Below are positions 24,587-33,951 of a stretch of DNA of 64,000 nucleotides, one piece after another. How positions within the stretch are numbered: position 1 is the stretch's first letter; the number at the start of each line of letters is the position of its first letter. The notes under the pieces were generated by a model. It ran no database searches and was not told the DNA's origin. It worked only from the letters and a program-made list of their open reading frames with translations. Source of the DNA: Rhodobacteraceae bacterium 63075 (GTDB taxonomy: Bacteria > Pseudomonadota > Alphaproteobacteria > Rhodobacterales > Rhodobacteraceae); assembly GCA_003417655.1 (NCBI GenBank), contig QVMW01000004.1:1-64000 (forward strand). The letters are read 5' to 3'. Position numbers and translations under genes: made by a program.

Positions 24587-25105
24587 ATGACCGACCGACT
24601 CCCGCATGAAAAAGGCTTCCATGTCAGCTGGGATCAGCTTCATCGCGACGCCCGCGCCCTGGCCTGGCGGCTCGATGGCTATGGCCCCGATGACGGGGCC
24701 TGGCGCGCCGTGGTCGCGATCACCCGTGGCGGCATGGCCCCGGCGATGATCGTCGCGCGCGAGCTCGACATCCGCACGGTCGACACGATCTCGGTCAAGT
24801 CCTACCATTCCGGCGGCGGCAAGGCCGACCAGCGCCGCGAGGCCGAGGTGCTCAAATCGCCCGATGCGCAGATGATGGGCGACGGCACGGGGATCCTCAT
24901 CGTCGATGACCTCGTCGACAGCGGCAAGACGCTCGAGCTCGTCCGCGACCTCTACCCGCAGGCCCATTTCGCCTGCGTCTATGCCAAGCCCGCGGGCGAG
25001 AAACAGGCCGATACCTACATCACCGCCGTGAGCCAGGACACCTGGATCTTCTTCCCCTGGGACATGGCGCTGCAATACGTCGAGCCCTATCGCGGTACGG
25101 ATTGA
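24587..25105 (+). CDS. gpt: Xanthine-guanine phosphoribosyltransferase
   Basis: Encodes 172 residues. This type I phosphoribosyltransferase salvages xanthine and guanine with [23 protein letters not shown] matches the start of the Gpt family, [14 protein letters not shown] is the PRPP-binding motif, and WIFFPWDM lies in the purine-binding hood, as in E. coli Gpt. Length is slightly above the E. coli enzyme (152). It closes the fabI-LysE-gpt run and is followed by an intergenic repeat. Confidence 0.92.
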   Translation: MTDRLPHEKGFHVSWDQLHRDARALAWRLDGYGPDDGAWRAVVAITRGGMAPAMIVARELDIRTVDTISVKSYHSGGGKADQRREAEVLKSPDAQMMGDGTGILIVDDLVDSGKTLELVRDLYPQAHFACVYAKPAGEKQADTYITAVSQDTWIFFPWDMALQYVEPYRGTD

Positions 25106-25121
25106 CAGCTTCTCCGCGCAT

Positions 25122-25212
25122 TGCCTTTTTTCTTGCCGGAAATATCCTCGGGGGTGTTTGAGGGGGCAGACAGCCCCCTCAAACGGGTCGGCCTGGCCGC
25201 AGGCCAGGCCGA
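25122..25212. repeat. Interspersed element: TGCCTTTTTT box plus two GC hairpins
   Basis: Begins with TGCCTTTTTTCTTGC, then AAATATCC and a G-run, followed by a perfect 12-bp hairpin GTTTGAGGGGGC (25156-25167 with 25173-25184). A second perfect 11-bp hairpin TCGGCCTGGCC lies at 25188-25198 with 25202-25212. The first half matches the element at 51822. It may serve to end gpt transcription, although the T-run lies upstream of the stems. Confidence 0.75.
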
Positions 25213-25229
25213 AACAAAGGAACACTCAC

Positions 25230-26453
25230 ATGACACAGTTCAGTTCACAGGCTGATTCACAGGCCAATTCACAGGCCAACTTACGGGCCAGCACCCAAAA
25301 CACCTTCGCCCCGCCCGTCCAGGAGGCGCGCCGCTGGCTGGAAGGCGTGACCCATCCCGAGGACCGCCCGCTCATCAACGTCTCCCAGGCCGCGCCCGTC
25401 GCGGCTCCTCCCGAGCCGCTGCGCGCGGCGCTGGCCGAGACGGTCATGTCCGACACAGCCGCGCATCTCTACGGCCCCACGCTCGGCCTGCCCGCCCTGC
25501 GCGAGGAAATCGCCCGCCAATGGTCCGCCTCCTATGGCGGCCAGCTCGATCCGGGCGAGGTCGCCATCACCTCGGGCTGCAACCAGGCCTTCTGCGCCGC
25601 CATAGCCGCGCTCTGCGGGCCGGGCGATGAGGTGATCCTGCCGGTGCCGTGGTATTTCAACCATGCCATGTGGCTCGACATGGCCGGCGTCGTGACCCGT
25701 CCGCTCGCGACCGGAACGGACATGCTGCCCGATCCCGATGAGGCTTTGAGGCTCATCACGCCCCGCACCCGCGCCATCGTTCTCGTCAGCCCCAACAACC
25801 CGACCGGCGCGGAATACCCCGCCGCGCTCATGGAGGCCTTCTTCGAGCTGGCCGCGTCCCATGGCCTCGCGCTCATCGTCGACGAGACCTACCGCGACTT
25901 CGACAGCCGCTCCGGCGCGCCGCATGGGCTTTTCGAGCGCGAGGACTGGTCCGAGACGCTGATCCACCTTTATTCCTTCTCCAAGGCCTACCGGCTCACC
26001 GGCCACCGCGTCGGCGCGATGCTCGCCTCGCAGGCCCGAATCGCCGAAGCCGAGAAATTCCTCGATACGGTCTCCGTCTGCCCCAGCCAGCTCGGCCAGC
26101 GCGCCGCGCTCTGGGGGATGCAGAACCTCTCCCAATGGCTCGCCGGTGAGCGGGCCGAGATCCTCGCCCGCCGCGCCGCCATCGAAGCGGGCTTCCCGCG
26201 CCTTGCGGCAAAAGGCTGGGAGCTCCTGGGCAGCGGGGCCTATTTCGCCTATCTGCGCCACCCGTTCGAGGCGTCCAGCGCCGATCTCGCCCCGCAAATG
26301 GTCCGCAGCGCGGGCGTGCTCACCCTGCCGGGGACGATGTTCCGCCCCGAGGGCGACCGGCTCGGCGCGGCCGAGTTCCGCATCGCCTTCGCCAACGTCG
26401 ACAGCACCGGAATCGATACGCTCTTCACCCGGCTCGAGAATCTCGCCCCCTGA
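25230..26453 (+). CDS. Class I/II aminotransferase (PLP-dependent)
   Basis: Encodes 407 residues; AAAGGAA lies eight bases before ATG 25230. Fold type I signatures are clear: LYGPTLGLPALREEIA, AITSGCNQAFCAAI, ILVLVSPNNPTGAEY-type segment (VLVSPNNPTG), IVDETYRDF, and the PLP lysine in YSFSKAYRLTGHRVG. These enzymes transaminate amino acids or act on related substrates; the substrate is not clear. The N-terminus has an unusual serine-glutamine repeat (SQAD, SQAN) encoded by 12-base units and unlikely to be part of the fold. It stands between an intergenic repeat and ppiD. Confidence 0.88.
   Translation: MTQFSSQADSQANSQANLRASTQNTFAPPVQEARRWLEGVTHPEDRPLINVSQAAPVAAPPEPLRAALAETVMSDTAAHLYGPTLGLPALREEIARQWSASYGGQLDPGEVAITSGCNQAFCAAIAALCGPGDEVILPVPWYFNHAMWLDMAGVVTRPLATGTDMLPDPDEALRLITPRTRAIVLVSPNNPTGAEYPAALMEAFFELAASHGLALIVDETYRDFDSRSGAPHGLFEREDWSETLIHLYSFSKAYRLTGHRVGAMLASQARIAEAEKFLDTVSVCPSQLGQRAALWGMQNLSQWLAGERAEILARRAAIEAGFPRLAAKGWELLGSGAYFAYLRHPFEASSADLAPQMVRSAGVLTLPGTMFRPEGDRLGAAEFRIAFANVDSTGIDTLFTRLENLAP
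25242..25289 (+). repeat. Four 12-bp coding repeats at the aminotransferase N-terminus
   Basis: Four tandem 12-base units (consensus AATTCACAGGCC) encode SSQA, DSQA, NSQA and NLRA. Units 2 and 3 differ by one base; the fourth is more diverged. In-frame slippage would change only the length of a flexible tail. Confidence 0.7.
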
Positions 26454-26529
26454 AGGCGTGCACAGCCTTGCTCCCGAGCCCTCAAGGCCTTAGACATCGC
26501 GGAACAAGACAAGGCCCGAGGAGAGCTTC

Positions 26530-28377
26530 ATGCGCGCGAGCGGCAAGACGACGAAAACACTGGTCTGGGTGCTGATGGGCCTGCTGATCTTCGGCCTGGC
26601 CGGGTTCGGGATCACCAATCTCGGCGGCGCCGTGCGCTCGGTCGGCGAGGTCGGCGAGAAACCGATCACGACCGAAAGCTATTCCCGCGCCCTGCGCCAG
26701 ACGCTTCAGGGGCGCACCGGCCCCGGAGGCCGTCCGCTCACCTTCGCCGAGGCCCGCGAGCAACAGCTCGATCGCATGGTCCTGTCGCAGCTCATCGCCA
26801 CCCGCTCGCTCGACCATGAAACAGCCCAACTCGGCATTTCCGTCGGCGACGAGCAGCTCGCCCGCCAGATCCTGCAAAGCGACGATTTCAAGGGGCTCGA
26901 CGGCACCTTCAGCCGCCCCGTCTACCAGGAGCGCCTGCGCAGCGCCGGGCTGAGCGAACGCGAATTCGAGACGATCATGCGCGAGGAAATGGCCCGCGGG
27001 CTCGTCGAGACAGCCGTCTTCTCGGATGTTGAGGCCAACCCGGTCTATGCTGAAACGGTGGTGGACTACATCGGCGCGCGGCGTGACTTCACCTGGAGCT
27101 TGCTCACCGCTGATGACCTGGACGCCCCGCTGCCCGAGGCCGGCGAAGCCGAGCTGAAAGCCTATTTCGAGGCAAACCCCGACGATTACATGCGCCCGGC
27201 GACGCGCGCCATCACCTATGCCTGGATCACCCCCGAGATGGTCTCCGGCGAGGTCGAAATCGATGAGGAAACGCTGCGCCAGCTCTATGACGAGCGCGGC
27301 GAGGAGTTCAACCGCCCCGAAAGGCGGCTCGTCGAGCGGCTCATCTTCACGGATGATGCCGCCGCCGAGGCCGCGAAATCCGCGCTCGATGCAGGCGAGA
27401 CGAGCTTCGAAGCGCTGGTCGAGGAGCGCGGCCTTGAGCTTGCCGATGTCGATATGGGCGATGTGACGCTCACCGATCTCGACACTGCCGGAAAGGCCGT
27501 CTTCAGCGCCGAGAGCGGCGATATCGTCGGCCCCGCCCCCTCCCCGCTCGGCCCGGCGCTCTTCCGGGTCAACGCGGTGATCGCGGCGCAGGAGGTCCCT
27601 TTCGAGGATGTCCGCGCCGAGCTGCGCGGCGAGCTGGCCCAGGGCCGCGCCCGCCGCCTCATCGAAACCGAGATCGACACGCTTGAAGACCTGCTCGCCG
27701 CCGGGGCGACGCTCGAGGAACTGGCCGCCGAGACCCCGATGGAGCTTGGCACGATCGGCTGGCACGAGCGCGCCGAAGGCGGCCCCGCCGGATATGCGGC
27801 CTTCCGCGCCGCCGCCGATAGCGTGCAGGAGGGCGACTTCCCCGAACTCATCACGCTCGATGATGGCGGGCTGATCGCCATCCGCCTCGACGGCGAAGAG
27901 CCCGCCGCGCTGCGCCCCTTCGAGGAGGTGCGCACCCGCGTGCGTGAAGACGAGCGCCGCGCGCGCCTGACCGGGGCGCTCAGCGAGAAAGCCGAGGCGC
28001 TGGCCGCCGAGCTCGGGGAAGGCCGCGCCTTCACCGGGCTTGAGGTGACACCCCGCGTCGAGGAAGGGCTCACCCGCTCGGACGTCATCGAGGAGGCCCC
28101 CGCCGCACTCATCCCCACGGTCTTCGGCCTTGAGAGCGCAGGCCACACGGCGGTCGTCTCGGGCGGTGACACGGTCGCACTCGTGCAGCTCGACGGCACG
28201 CGCGCCCCGGACATGAGCGATCCCGACCTGACGGCAGCGCGCTCCATGCTCGGCCAGCAGATCGAGGCCGATCTCGCGCAGGACATGTTCCAGATGTATG
28301 TCACCGACATCCAGGCGCGCACCCCCGTCACGCTCGACCAGGCCGCGATCAACGCGGTCAACGCGCAGTTCCAGTAA
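26530..28377 (+). CDS. ppiD: Peptidyl-prolyl isomerase PpiD-like (SurA N-terminal) chaperone
   Basis: Encodes 615 residues; GAGGAGA precedes ATG 26530. A short cytoplasmic start and one transmembrane anchor (TLVWVLMGLLIFGLAGFGIT, about 10-30) are followed by a SurA_N-like helical region (VGEKPITTESYSRALRQTLQ, LSQLIATRSLDHETAQLGISVGDEQL) and parvulin-like PPIase domain(s) with RLIFTDDAAAEAAKSAL and VGPAPSPLGPALFRV. PpiD sits at the SecYEG exit and assists secreted protein folding. Length is normal. trpE follows after 20 bases in the same direction, as often in Rhodobacteraceae. Confidence 0.9.
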   Translation: MRASGKTTKTLVWVLMGLLIFGLAGFGITNLGGAVRSVGEVGEKPITTESYSRALRQTLQGRTGPGGRPLTFAEAREQQLDRMVLSQLIATRSLDHETAQLGISVGDEQLARQILQSDDFKGLDGTFSRPVYQERLRSAGLSEREFETIMREEMARGLVETAVFSDVEANPVYAETVVDYIGARRDFTWSLLTADDLDAPLPEAGEAELKAYFEANPDDYMRPATRAITYAWITPEMVSGEVEIDEETLRQLYDERGEEFNRPERRLVERLIFTDDAAAEAAKSALDAGETSFEALVEERGLELADVDMGDVTLTDLDTAGKAVFSAESGDIVGPAPSPLGPALFRVNAVIAAQEVPFEDVRAELRGELAQGRARRLIETEIDTLEDLLAAGATLEELAAETPMELGTIGWHERAEGGPAGYAAFRAAADSVQEGDFPELITLDDGGLIAIRLDGEEPAALRPFEEVRTRVREDERRARLTGALSEKAEALAAELGEGRAFTGLEVTPRVEEGLTRSDVIEEAPAALIPTVFGLESAGHTAVVSGGDTVALVQLDGTRAPDMSDPDLTAARSMLGQQIEADLAQDMFQMYVTDIQARTPVTLDQAAINAVNAQFQ

Positions 28378-28397
28378 GCCGTCCCGAAAGGCATCCC

Positions 28398-29921
28398 GTG
28401 CAGCTCACCCCGTCATTCGACGCGTTCGAACAGGCCTTCTCGCAGGGGCGCAACCAGCTCGTCTACACGCGCCTCGCCGCCGATCTCGATACGCCCGTGT
28501 CGCTGATGCTCAAGCTCACTGGCGCGGCGCGCAACGCCTTCATGCTCGAATCGGTCACCGGCGGCGAGGTGCGCGGGCGCTACTCGATCATCGGCATGAA
28601 GCCCGACCTCGTCTGGCAGTGCAACGGCACGCAAAGCCGCCTCAACCGGCAGGCGCGCTTCGACGAGAACGCCTTCGAGGAGCAGCCGGGCGATCCGCTG
28701 GACAACCTTCGCGCGCTTCTGGCCGAAAGCCGGATCGACCTGCCCGAAGGTCTGCCCGCCGCCTCCGCCGGGCTCTTCGGCTATCTCGGCTATGACATGA
28801 TCCGCCTCGTCGAGCACCTGCCCGATGTGCCCGAGGACGCGCTCGGCCTGCCCGATGCCACGCTGCTGCGCCCCACGGTCATCGCCGTGCTCGACGGGGT
28901 GAAGGGCGAGGTCACCGTCGTCGCCCCGGCCTGGGCGGAGGAAGGTTCGGGCGGCGGCCAGTCGGCCCGCGCGGCCTATGCCCAGGCCGCCGAGCGGGTG
29001 ATGGACGCGGTGCGCGACCTCGAACGCGCCCTGCCCCAGCAGGCGCGCGACCTCGGCGAAGCCCGGGAGGATGCCGAGCCGCAAAGCAATTTCTCCAAGG
29101 AGGGCTACAAGGCCGCCGTCGAGAAGGCGAAGGACTACATCCGCGCAGGCGACATCTTCCAGGTCGTCCCCTCCCAGCGTTGGGCGCAGCCCTTCCGCCA
29201 GCCGCCCTTCGCGCTCTATCGCAGCTTGCGGCGCACGAACCCCTCGCCCTTCATGTTCTATTTCAATTTCGGTGATTTCCAGGTCATCGGGGCCAGCCCC
29301 GAGATCCTCGTGCGCGTCTTCGGCAACGAAGTCACCATCCGCCCGATCGCCGGAACGCGCCCGCGCGGCGCGACCCCGGAGGAAGACCGCGCGCTCGAGG
29401 CCGACCTGCTGGCCGACGAGAAGGAACTCGCCGAGCATCTCATGCTGCTCGACCTGGGCCGCAACGACACCGCCAGGGTCTCGCGAGTCGGCACTGTCCG
29501 GCCCACGGAAGAGTTCATCATCGAGCGCTACAGCCACGTGATGCATATCGTCTCCAACGTGGTCGGCGAGCTTTCCGAAGACCATGATGCGCTCTCCGCG
29601 CTGCTCTCCGGCCTGCCCGCGGGCACGGTCTCGGGCGCGCCCAAGGTCCGCGCCATGGAGATCATCGACGAGCTGGAACCCGAAAAGCGCGGCGTCTATG
29701 GCGGCGGCGTGGGCTATTTCTCCTCTGGCGGCGACATGGATGTCTGCATCGCCCTGCGCACGGCGGTGGTGAAGGACGACACGCTCTACATCCAGGCCGG
29801 CGGCGGCGTGGTCTATGACAGCGATGCCGAGGCCGAATACCAGGAGACGGTTCACAAATCGAACGCGATCCGCCGCGCCGCCGCCGACGCGGCGCGCTTC
29901 ACCGGCGATGGCAATGGCTGA
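28398..29921 (+). CDS. trpE: Anthranilate synthase component I
   Basis: Encodes 507 residues from a GTG at 28398. With TrpG it converts chorismate and glutamine to anthranilate, the first step of tryptophan synthesis. Chorismate-binding family motifs are present: YIRAGDIFQVVPSQRW, NPSPFMFYFNFGDFQVIGASPE, PIAGTRPRGATPEEDRALEADLLADEKELAEHLMLLDLGRND, and LPAGTVSGAPKVRAMEIIDELEPEKRGVYGG. An N-terminal segment with LESVTGGEVRGRYSIIGMKPD matches the tryptophan feedback region (LES type). No leader peptide or attenuator is seen in the 20 bases after ppiD. trpG is 2.4 kb away. Confidence 0.95.
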   Translation: MQLTPSFDAFEQAFSQGRNQLVYTRLAADLDTPVSLMLKLTGAARNAFMLESVTGGEVRGRYSIIGMKPDLVWQCNGTQSRLNRQARFDENAFEEQPGDPLDNLRALLAESRIDLPEGLPAASAGLFGYLGYDMIRLVEHLPDVPEDALGLPDATLLRPTVIAVLDGVKGEVTVVAPAWAEEGSGGGQSARAAYAQAAERVMDAVRDLERALPQQARDLGEAREDAEPQSNFSKEGYKAAVEKAKDYIRAGDIFQVVPSQRWAQPFRQPPFALYRSLRRTNPSPFMFYFNFGDFQVIGASPEILVRVFGNEVTIRPIAGTRPRGATPEEDRALEADLLADEKELAEHLMLLDLGRNDTARVSRVGTVRPTEEFIIERYSHVMHIVSNVVGELSEDHDALSALLSGLPAGTVSGAPKVRAMEIIDELEPEKRGVYGGGVGYFSSGGDMDVCIALRTAVVKDDTLYIQAGGGVVYDSDAEAEYQETVHKSNAIRRAAADAARFTGDGNG

Positions 29922-29926
29922 CGGGG

Positions 29927-30037
29927 CCGAATTCCGTCGCGGAATTCGGTCAAAAATCCTTCGAGGATTTTTGGGCGCCCCGAAGCCGCTGTTTTCCTCG
30001 AAGGAAAACAGGCCGAATTTTTCGAAAAAATTCGGCC
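29927..30037. repeat. Array of four short-loop hairpins after trpE
   Basis: Four perfect hairpins follow the trpE stop: CCGAATTCCG (29927-29936 with 29940-29949), CAAAAATCCT (29951-29960 with 29964-29973), CTGTTTTCCT (29989-29998 with 30002-30011) and GGCCGAATTTTT (30011-30022 with 30026-30037). All have three-base loops, TCG or CGA. They share their design with the palindromes at 15691 and 62311. Confidence 0.85.
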
Positions 30038-30050
30038 GCCCCCGGGCCGC

Positions 30051-30593
30051 ATGACCCGCCTCATCGCCTTCAACAAGCCTTTCAGCGTGCTCACCCAGTT
30101 CACCGACAAGAGTGCGCACCCGCGCCCGACGCTCGCCGATTACATCACCGAGAAGGGCGTCTACCCCGCGGGCCGGCTCGACCGGGACAGCGAGGGGCTC
30201 TTGCTGCTGACGGATAATGGCCGCCTGCAAGCCCGGATCGCCGACCCGAAGCACAAGCTGCCCAAGACCTACTTCGCGCAGATCGAGGGCGTGCCGTCCG
30301 AGGAGGACCTCGCCGCGCTCTGCGCAGGCGTCACGCTCAAGGACGGCAAAACCCGCCCCGCCCGCGCCCGTATCGTACCGGAGCCCGGCTGGCTCTGGCC
30401 CCGCACCCCGCCGATCCGGCATCGCGAGTCCGTCCCCGACACGTGGATCGAGCTGACCCTCACCGAAGGCAAAAACCGCCAGGTCCGCCGCATGACCGCC
30501 CATATCGGCCATCCGACGCTGCGGCTCATCCGCTGGTCGATCGGCGAGTGGACGCTGGAGGGGCTGGAAAGCGGGCGCTGGCGGAAACTCTGA
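30051..30593 (+). CDS. rluE: 23S rRNA pseudouridine synthase RluE-type
   Basis: Encodes 180 residues. It belongs to the RsuA/RluE family that isomerises uridine in r[16 protein letters not shown] starts the catalytic domain, the catalytic aspartate lies in [19 protein letters not shown], and [11 protein letters not shown] with [25 protein letters not shown] form the other family motifs. It has no N-terminal S4 domain, as in RluE, which modifies U2457 of 23S rRNA. It follows the hairpin array after trpE. Confidence 0.9.
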   Translation: MTRLIAFNKPFSVLTQFTDKSAHPRPTLADYITEKGVYPAGRLDRDSEGLLLLTDNGRLQARIADPKHKLPKTYFAQIEGVPSEEDLAALCAGVTLKDGKTRPARARIVPEPGWLWPRTPPIRHRESVPDTWIELTLTEGKNRQVRRMTAHIGHPTLRLIRWSIGEWTLEGLESGRWRKL

Positions 30594-30685
30594 AATCTCG
30601 TGGCCGGGCCGCACGCATCATTAGTCAATTTCCGTTAAGAAAGCTCACGAGAGTCTAAGGCACCGCCCGCTGTACCGGGGGTGCA

Positions 30686-30714
30686 CAGGGGGGTGCACGG
30701 ATGTCACCCCCCTG
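30686..30714. terminator. Hairpin between convergent rluE and deacetylase genes
   Basis: CAGGGGGGTG (30686-30695) pairs perfectly with CACCCCCCTG (30705-30714) across a nine-base loop, followed by TTT on the plus strand. It lies between two convergent genes and could end transcription from either side; the T-run is weak. Confidence 0.5.
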
Positions 30715-30746
30715 TTTCGCAGCTTACGTTAACCACTGTTACAGCA

Positions 30747-32210
30747 TTAACCTTCGGTGTCGCTGGCCTGCATGAGCTGGCTGATCGGGGCAAGTTCGAC
30801 GCGGCTGCCCCGCTCCTGCAAGCCCCAGAGCAAAAGCGCGCTGATCGTGTCCGCGCGCAGCCGCCCGACCATGACGACACCGCCCTCGCTGCCCGCCTTG
30901 AGCGCCCCGTGATTGAGGAAACGCTTGACCGCGCTGGCGTTCTGGCCCTCGCCGTCAAAGTCCCGGAAGACCGAGGCCGAGGGCACCCCCTCCTTGGCCG
31001 CAAGCTTCTGCGCGGTGTTCAGCCCCTTGGGAAAGAAGAGCAGCCCGTGGCCGGAATCCCGCGTATATTCAGCAACTTGCGCGGCAACCTCGCGGCTGTC
31101 CTGAAGCCCGGCATCGGGCGTCTCCATGACGCCCACGGCCTCGGGCACCTTGCCGAGAAGCACCGGCATCGACACTTCCACATCCGTGGCGGTCGCCCCC
31201 TCCGGCAGGTCGACCATGGCCAGGACCTCGAAGCCCTTCGCGCGATACATCTGCATCGCCTCCCCGGCGCCCTCCCAGGACGTATCCACCGCGAAGCTCA
31301 GCGGGTAAGGAAAGGTCGAAAGCGCCTCGACACCAATGTCACTGGTGCCGTCATCAATGAGCACAATCGCCATTTTCGGCGCGTCGCTCTGCGGCTCGAA
31401 CGGCGCGGCGTAGCGCGCGACGGGCGGCAGCTCGGCTGCGCTCTCCTCGGTGGTCGGTTCAGTCGCTTCCTGATCGGAATTTCCCAATGATGGCAGGCGG
31501 TTACTCTGTGACGATTCAAGCGTGCTCGCAGGCGTTCCGATACTCACCCGCTCGCTCTCATCGCCATCTTCCCCGGCCTCCCCGGCATCGGGAAGCACGA
31601 GCGTGATCTCCTCACGCTCCTCGTCCGGGAGCGGGGCGGGCAAGCCGTCCGCGTCCTCCTGGCTATCAGGAGACGGGGCATTCTGTTCCGTCTCAGGCGC
31701 GGCAGGTTGCGCGGGGTCTTCCGGCTCCGGCCGGGGGTCGGCGCTTTGTGTCTCGACGTTCACCTCGGCTTCGCTTTCGGGCACATCCGGCACCCCGGCA
31801 GGTTCTGCCGACAGGTCGGGCGTGTCGCCCTGCGCCGTGCCGTCCTCGCCGCTTTCCATCGCACTGCTTTCGCTGTCTTCGGGCGCGGCGAGCGGCGCGA
31901 CACCGCCGGTCTCAACCTCGGGCTTTCCGGACGAGGTGGTATCAACCCCGCCTACCCCGCTCGAGGCCTCGGCTTCGGGCGCCTCGGTCTGTGGGGCTTC
32001 GACCATGATGCCCGCGTCCTCGCCGCCTTGCTCCTGCGCGTCCCGCGAGGGGGCCGTGCCCTCGGGCGGGCTGTCCTGCGGGGTCGAAATATCGGCGCTC
32101 GCCTCGGGCGGCTTCGCGCCCGGTATCTCAGTGGAAAGCGACAGCGCACCGAGGCCGACCCCGGCCACGGCGACACCGCCAATCACACCGCTCAGAAATC
32201 CTCGCGCCAC
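30747..32210 (-). CDS. Divergent polysaccharide deacetylase family protein
   Basis: Encodes 487 residues. A hydrophobic N-terminal anchor (FLSGVIGGVAVAGVGLGALSL) is followed by about 240 residues of low-complexity linker rich in E, P, A, S and G, then a C-terminal domain from about residue 275: MAIVLIDDGTSDIGVEAL, FPYPLSFAVDTSWEGAGE, YRAKGFEVLAMVDLPEGA, LLFFPKGLNTA and VVMVGRLRADTI. This matches the divergent polysaccharide deacetylase group (YibQ-like). The metal-binding histidines of true deacetylases are not obvious. Periplasmic, membrane-anchored, and probably involved in envelope polysaccharide or cell-wall metabolism. Confidence 0.85.
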   Translation of the reverse strand: MARGFLSGVIGGVAVAGVGLGALSLSTEIPGAKPPEASADISTPQDSPPEGTAPSRDAQEQGGEDAGIMVEAPQTEAPEAEASSGVGGVDTTSSGKPEVETGGVAPLAAPEDSESSAMESGEDGTAQGDTPDLSAEPAGVPDVPESEAEVNVETQSADPRPEPEDPAQPAAPETEQNAPSPDSQEDADGLPAPLPDEEREEITLVLPDAGEAGEDGDESERVSIGTPASTLESSQSNRLPSLGNSDQEATEPTTEESAAELPPVARYAAPFEPQSDAPKMAIVLIDDGTSDIGVEALSTFPYPLSFAVDTSWEGAGEAMQMYRAKGFEVLAMVDLPEGATATDVEVSMPVLLGKVPEAVGVMETPDAGLQDSREVAAQVAEYTRDSGHGLLFFPKGLNTAQKLAAKEGVPSASVFRDFDGEGQNASAVKRFLNHGALKAGSEGGVVMVGRLRADTISALLLWGLQERGSRVELAPISQLMQASDTEG

Positions 32211-32235
32211 GTTTTCACCCCTGAACTCATGGTTG

Positions 32236-32295
32236 TATACTGCTCACCGGGCCCGGCGGCCCCTTGACGGTGCCTGCGAAGCCTGAGCAAGTATA
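32236..32295. promoter_or_regulatory. Imperfect inverted repeat upstream of trpG
   Basis: TATACTGCTCA (32236-32246) and TGAGCAAGTATA (32284-32295) are inverted copies with a one-base bulge, 37 bases apart, in the divergent space between the deacetylase and trpG. It could be an operator or a leader stem. No tryptophan codons are seen in any short frame here. Confidence 0.3.
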
Positions 32296-32344
32296 ACCCG
32301 ACCCAATGGGGGCGTCACCTCCCCTTTTAGAAGCGAAGTGCAAG

Positions 32345-32935
32345 ATGCTGCTACTGATCGATAATTATGACAGTTTCACTTACAATCTCGTGCATTACTG
32401 CGCAGAGCTCGGAGCCGATGTGACCGTGCGGCGCAACGATGCGCTGGATGTGCAGGAGGCCATGGCCATGCGCCCCTCGGCGATCCTTCTGTCGCCGGGC
32501 CCGTGCGATCCGGACCAGGCCGGCATCTGCCTCGCGCTGACACGGGCCGCCGCCGAGACCGGCACGCCGCTGCTCGGGGTTTGCCTCGGGCATCAGACCA
32601 TCGGTCAGGCCTTCGGCGGCAAGGTCGTGCGCTGCCACGAGATCGTGCATGGCAAGCTCGGGCAGATGGAGCATGACGGCAGTGGCGTGTTCGCGGGCCT
32701 GCCCTCTCCGCTGGCGGCCACGCGCTATCACAGCCTCGTCGTCGCGCGCGAGGGCCTGCCCGATTGCCTCGCGGTCAATGCGGCGCTTGCCGATGGCACG
32801 ATCATGGGGCTGCGCCACCGCGAACTGCCCATTCACGGTGTCCAGTTTCACCCCGAAAGCATCCGCTCGGAGCATGGCCACGCCCTGCTCAAGACATTCC
32901 TCGAGATGGCCGAAACGGCAAAGGAGCCCGCATGA
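32345..32935 (+). CDS. trpG: Anthranilate synthase component II (glutamine amidotransferase)
   Basis: Encodes 196 residues from ATG 32345, which begins the canonical [14 protein letters not shown]. The class I amidotransferase triad is present: C80 in LLGVCLGHQ, and the H-E pair in GVQFHPESI. The PGPCDP segment matches the family. It releases ammonia from glutamine for TrpE. Its TGA overlaps the trpD ATG (ATGA), so translation is coupled. A frame extension upstream to 32306 lacks homology. Confidence 0.95.
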   Translation: MLLLIDNYDSFTYNLVHYCAELGADVTVRRNDALDVQEAMAMRPSAILLSPGPCDPDQAGICLALTRAAAETGTPLLGVCLGHQTIGQAFGGKVVRCHEIVHGKLGQMEHDGSGVFAGLPSPLAATRYHSLVVAREGLPDCLAVNAALADGTIMGLRHRELPIHGVQFHPESIRSEHGHALLKTFLEMAETAKEPA

Positions 32936-33951
32936 GCGACGCACTCAAACTTCTGATCGGTGAGGCCGCCGAGCGCCCGCTTACCCGGATCGAGGCCGAG
33001 GTGGCCTTCTCGGTGCTGTTCGAGGGTGAGGCAACGCCAGCGCAGATCGGCGGGCTTCTCATGGCGCTGCGCACGCGCGGCGAAACGGTCGACGAATATG
33101 CCGCCGCGGCCGCCGTGATGCGCGCCAAGTGCAACCGCGTGAAGGCCCCGGCAGGCGCGATGGACATCGTCGGCACGGGCGGTGACGGGAAAGGCACGCT
33201 CAACATCTCGACAGCCGCGGCCTTCGTCGTTGCCGGCGCGGGCGTGCCCGTGGCCAAGCATGGCAACCGCAATCTGAGCTCCAGATCCGGCGCAGCCGAC
33301 GCGCTCAAGGAGATGGGAATCAACGTCATGGTCGGCGCGCGGGTTGTCGAGAAAGCTCTCAAGGAATGCGGCATCGGCTTCATGATGGCACCGATGCATC
33401 ACCCGGCCATGGCCCATGTCGGCCCGGTGCGCGCCGAGCTCGGCACCCGGACGATCTTCAACATCCTCGGCCCTCTGACCAACCCCGCCGGCGTCAAGCG
33501 CCAGCTCACCGGTGTCTATCGCCGGGATCTCATTCGCCCCATGGCCGACACGCTGGCCCAGCTTGGCTCGGAGCGCGCCTGGCTGGTGCATGGCTCCGAC
33601 GGCACGGACGAGCTGGCGATCAGCGGGATCAGCTGGGTCGCCGAGATCGAGGATGGCGCAGTGACAGAGCGCGAGGTTCATCCCGAGGAAGCGGGCCTGC
33701 CCGAGCATCCTTTCGAGAGCATCGTTGGCGGCACGCCGGAGGAAAACGCAGCGGCCTTCCGCGCCCTGCTCAAGGGGGAAGCCTCGGCCTATCGCGACGC
33801 GGTGCTGTTCAATTCGGCGGCAGCCCTGTATGTCGCGGACAAAGCTGCTACGCTCGAAGAGGGTGCCGCCCTGGCGCGCGAAAGCATCGACAGCGGACAG
33901 GCCGGGAAAAAGGTCGCGCAGCTTGCAAAACTGACATCGGAGGCATCATGA
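32932..33951 (+). CDS. trpD: Anthranilate phosphoribosyltransferase
   Basis: Encodes 339 residues starting in an ATGA overlap with trpG. It joins anthranilate to PRPP. The PRPP loop [77 protein letters not shown] and [14 protein letters not shown] all match TrpD. Length is normal. The trpD stop overlaps the trpC start. Confidence 0.96.
   Translation: MSDALKLLIGEAAERPLTRIEAEVAFSVLFEGEATPAQIGGLLMALRTRGETVDEYAAAAAVMRAKCNRVKAPAGAMDIVGTGGDGKGTLNISTAAAFVVAGAGVPVAKHGNRNLSSRSGAADALKEMGINVMVGARVVEKALKECGIGFMMAPMHHPAMAHVGPVRAELGTRTIFNILGPLTNPAGVKRQLTGVYRRDLIRPMADTLAQLGSERAWLVHGSDGTDELAISGISWVAEIEDGAVTEREVHPEEAGLPEHPFESIVGGTPEENAAAFRALLKGEASAYRDAVLFNSAAALYVADKAATLEEGAALARESIDSGQAGKKVAQLAKLTSEAS

Noticed and set aside
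28413..30614. A 733-codon minus-strand open frame
   Set aside because: It covers trpE, the hairpin array and rluE in antisense. Both plus-strand genes are unmistakable, so the long frame is an effect of codon bias.
32211..32344. trp leader peptide and attenuator before trpG
   Set aside because: The only short frames here contain no tryptophan codons, and no stem followed by a T-run lies before trpG.
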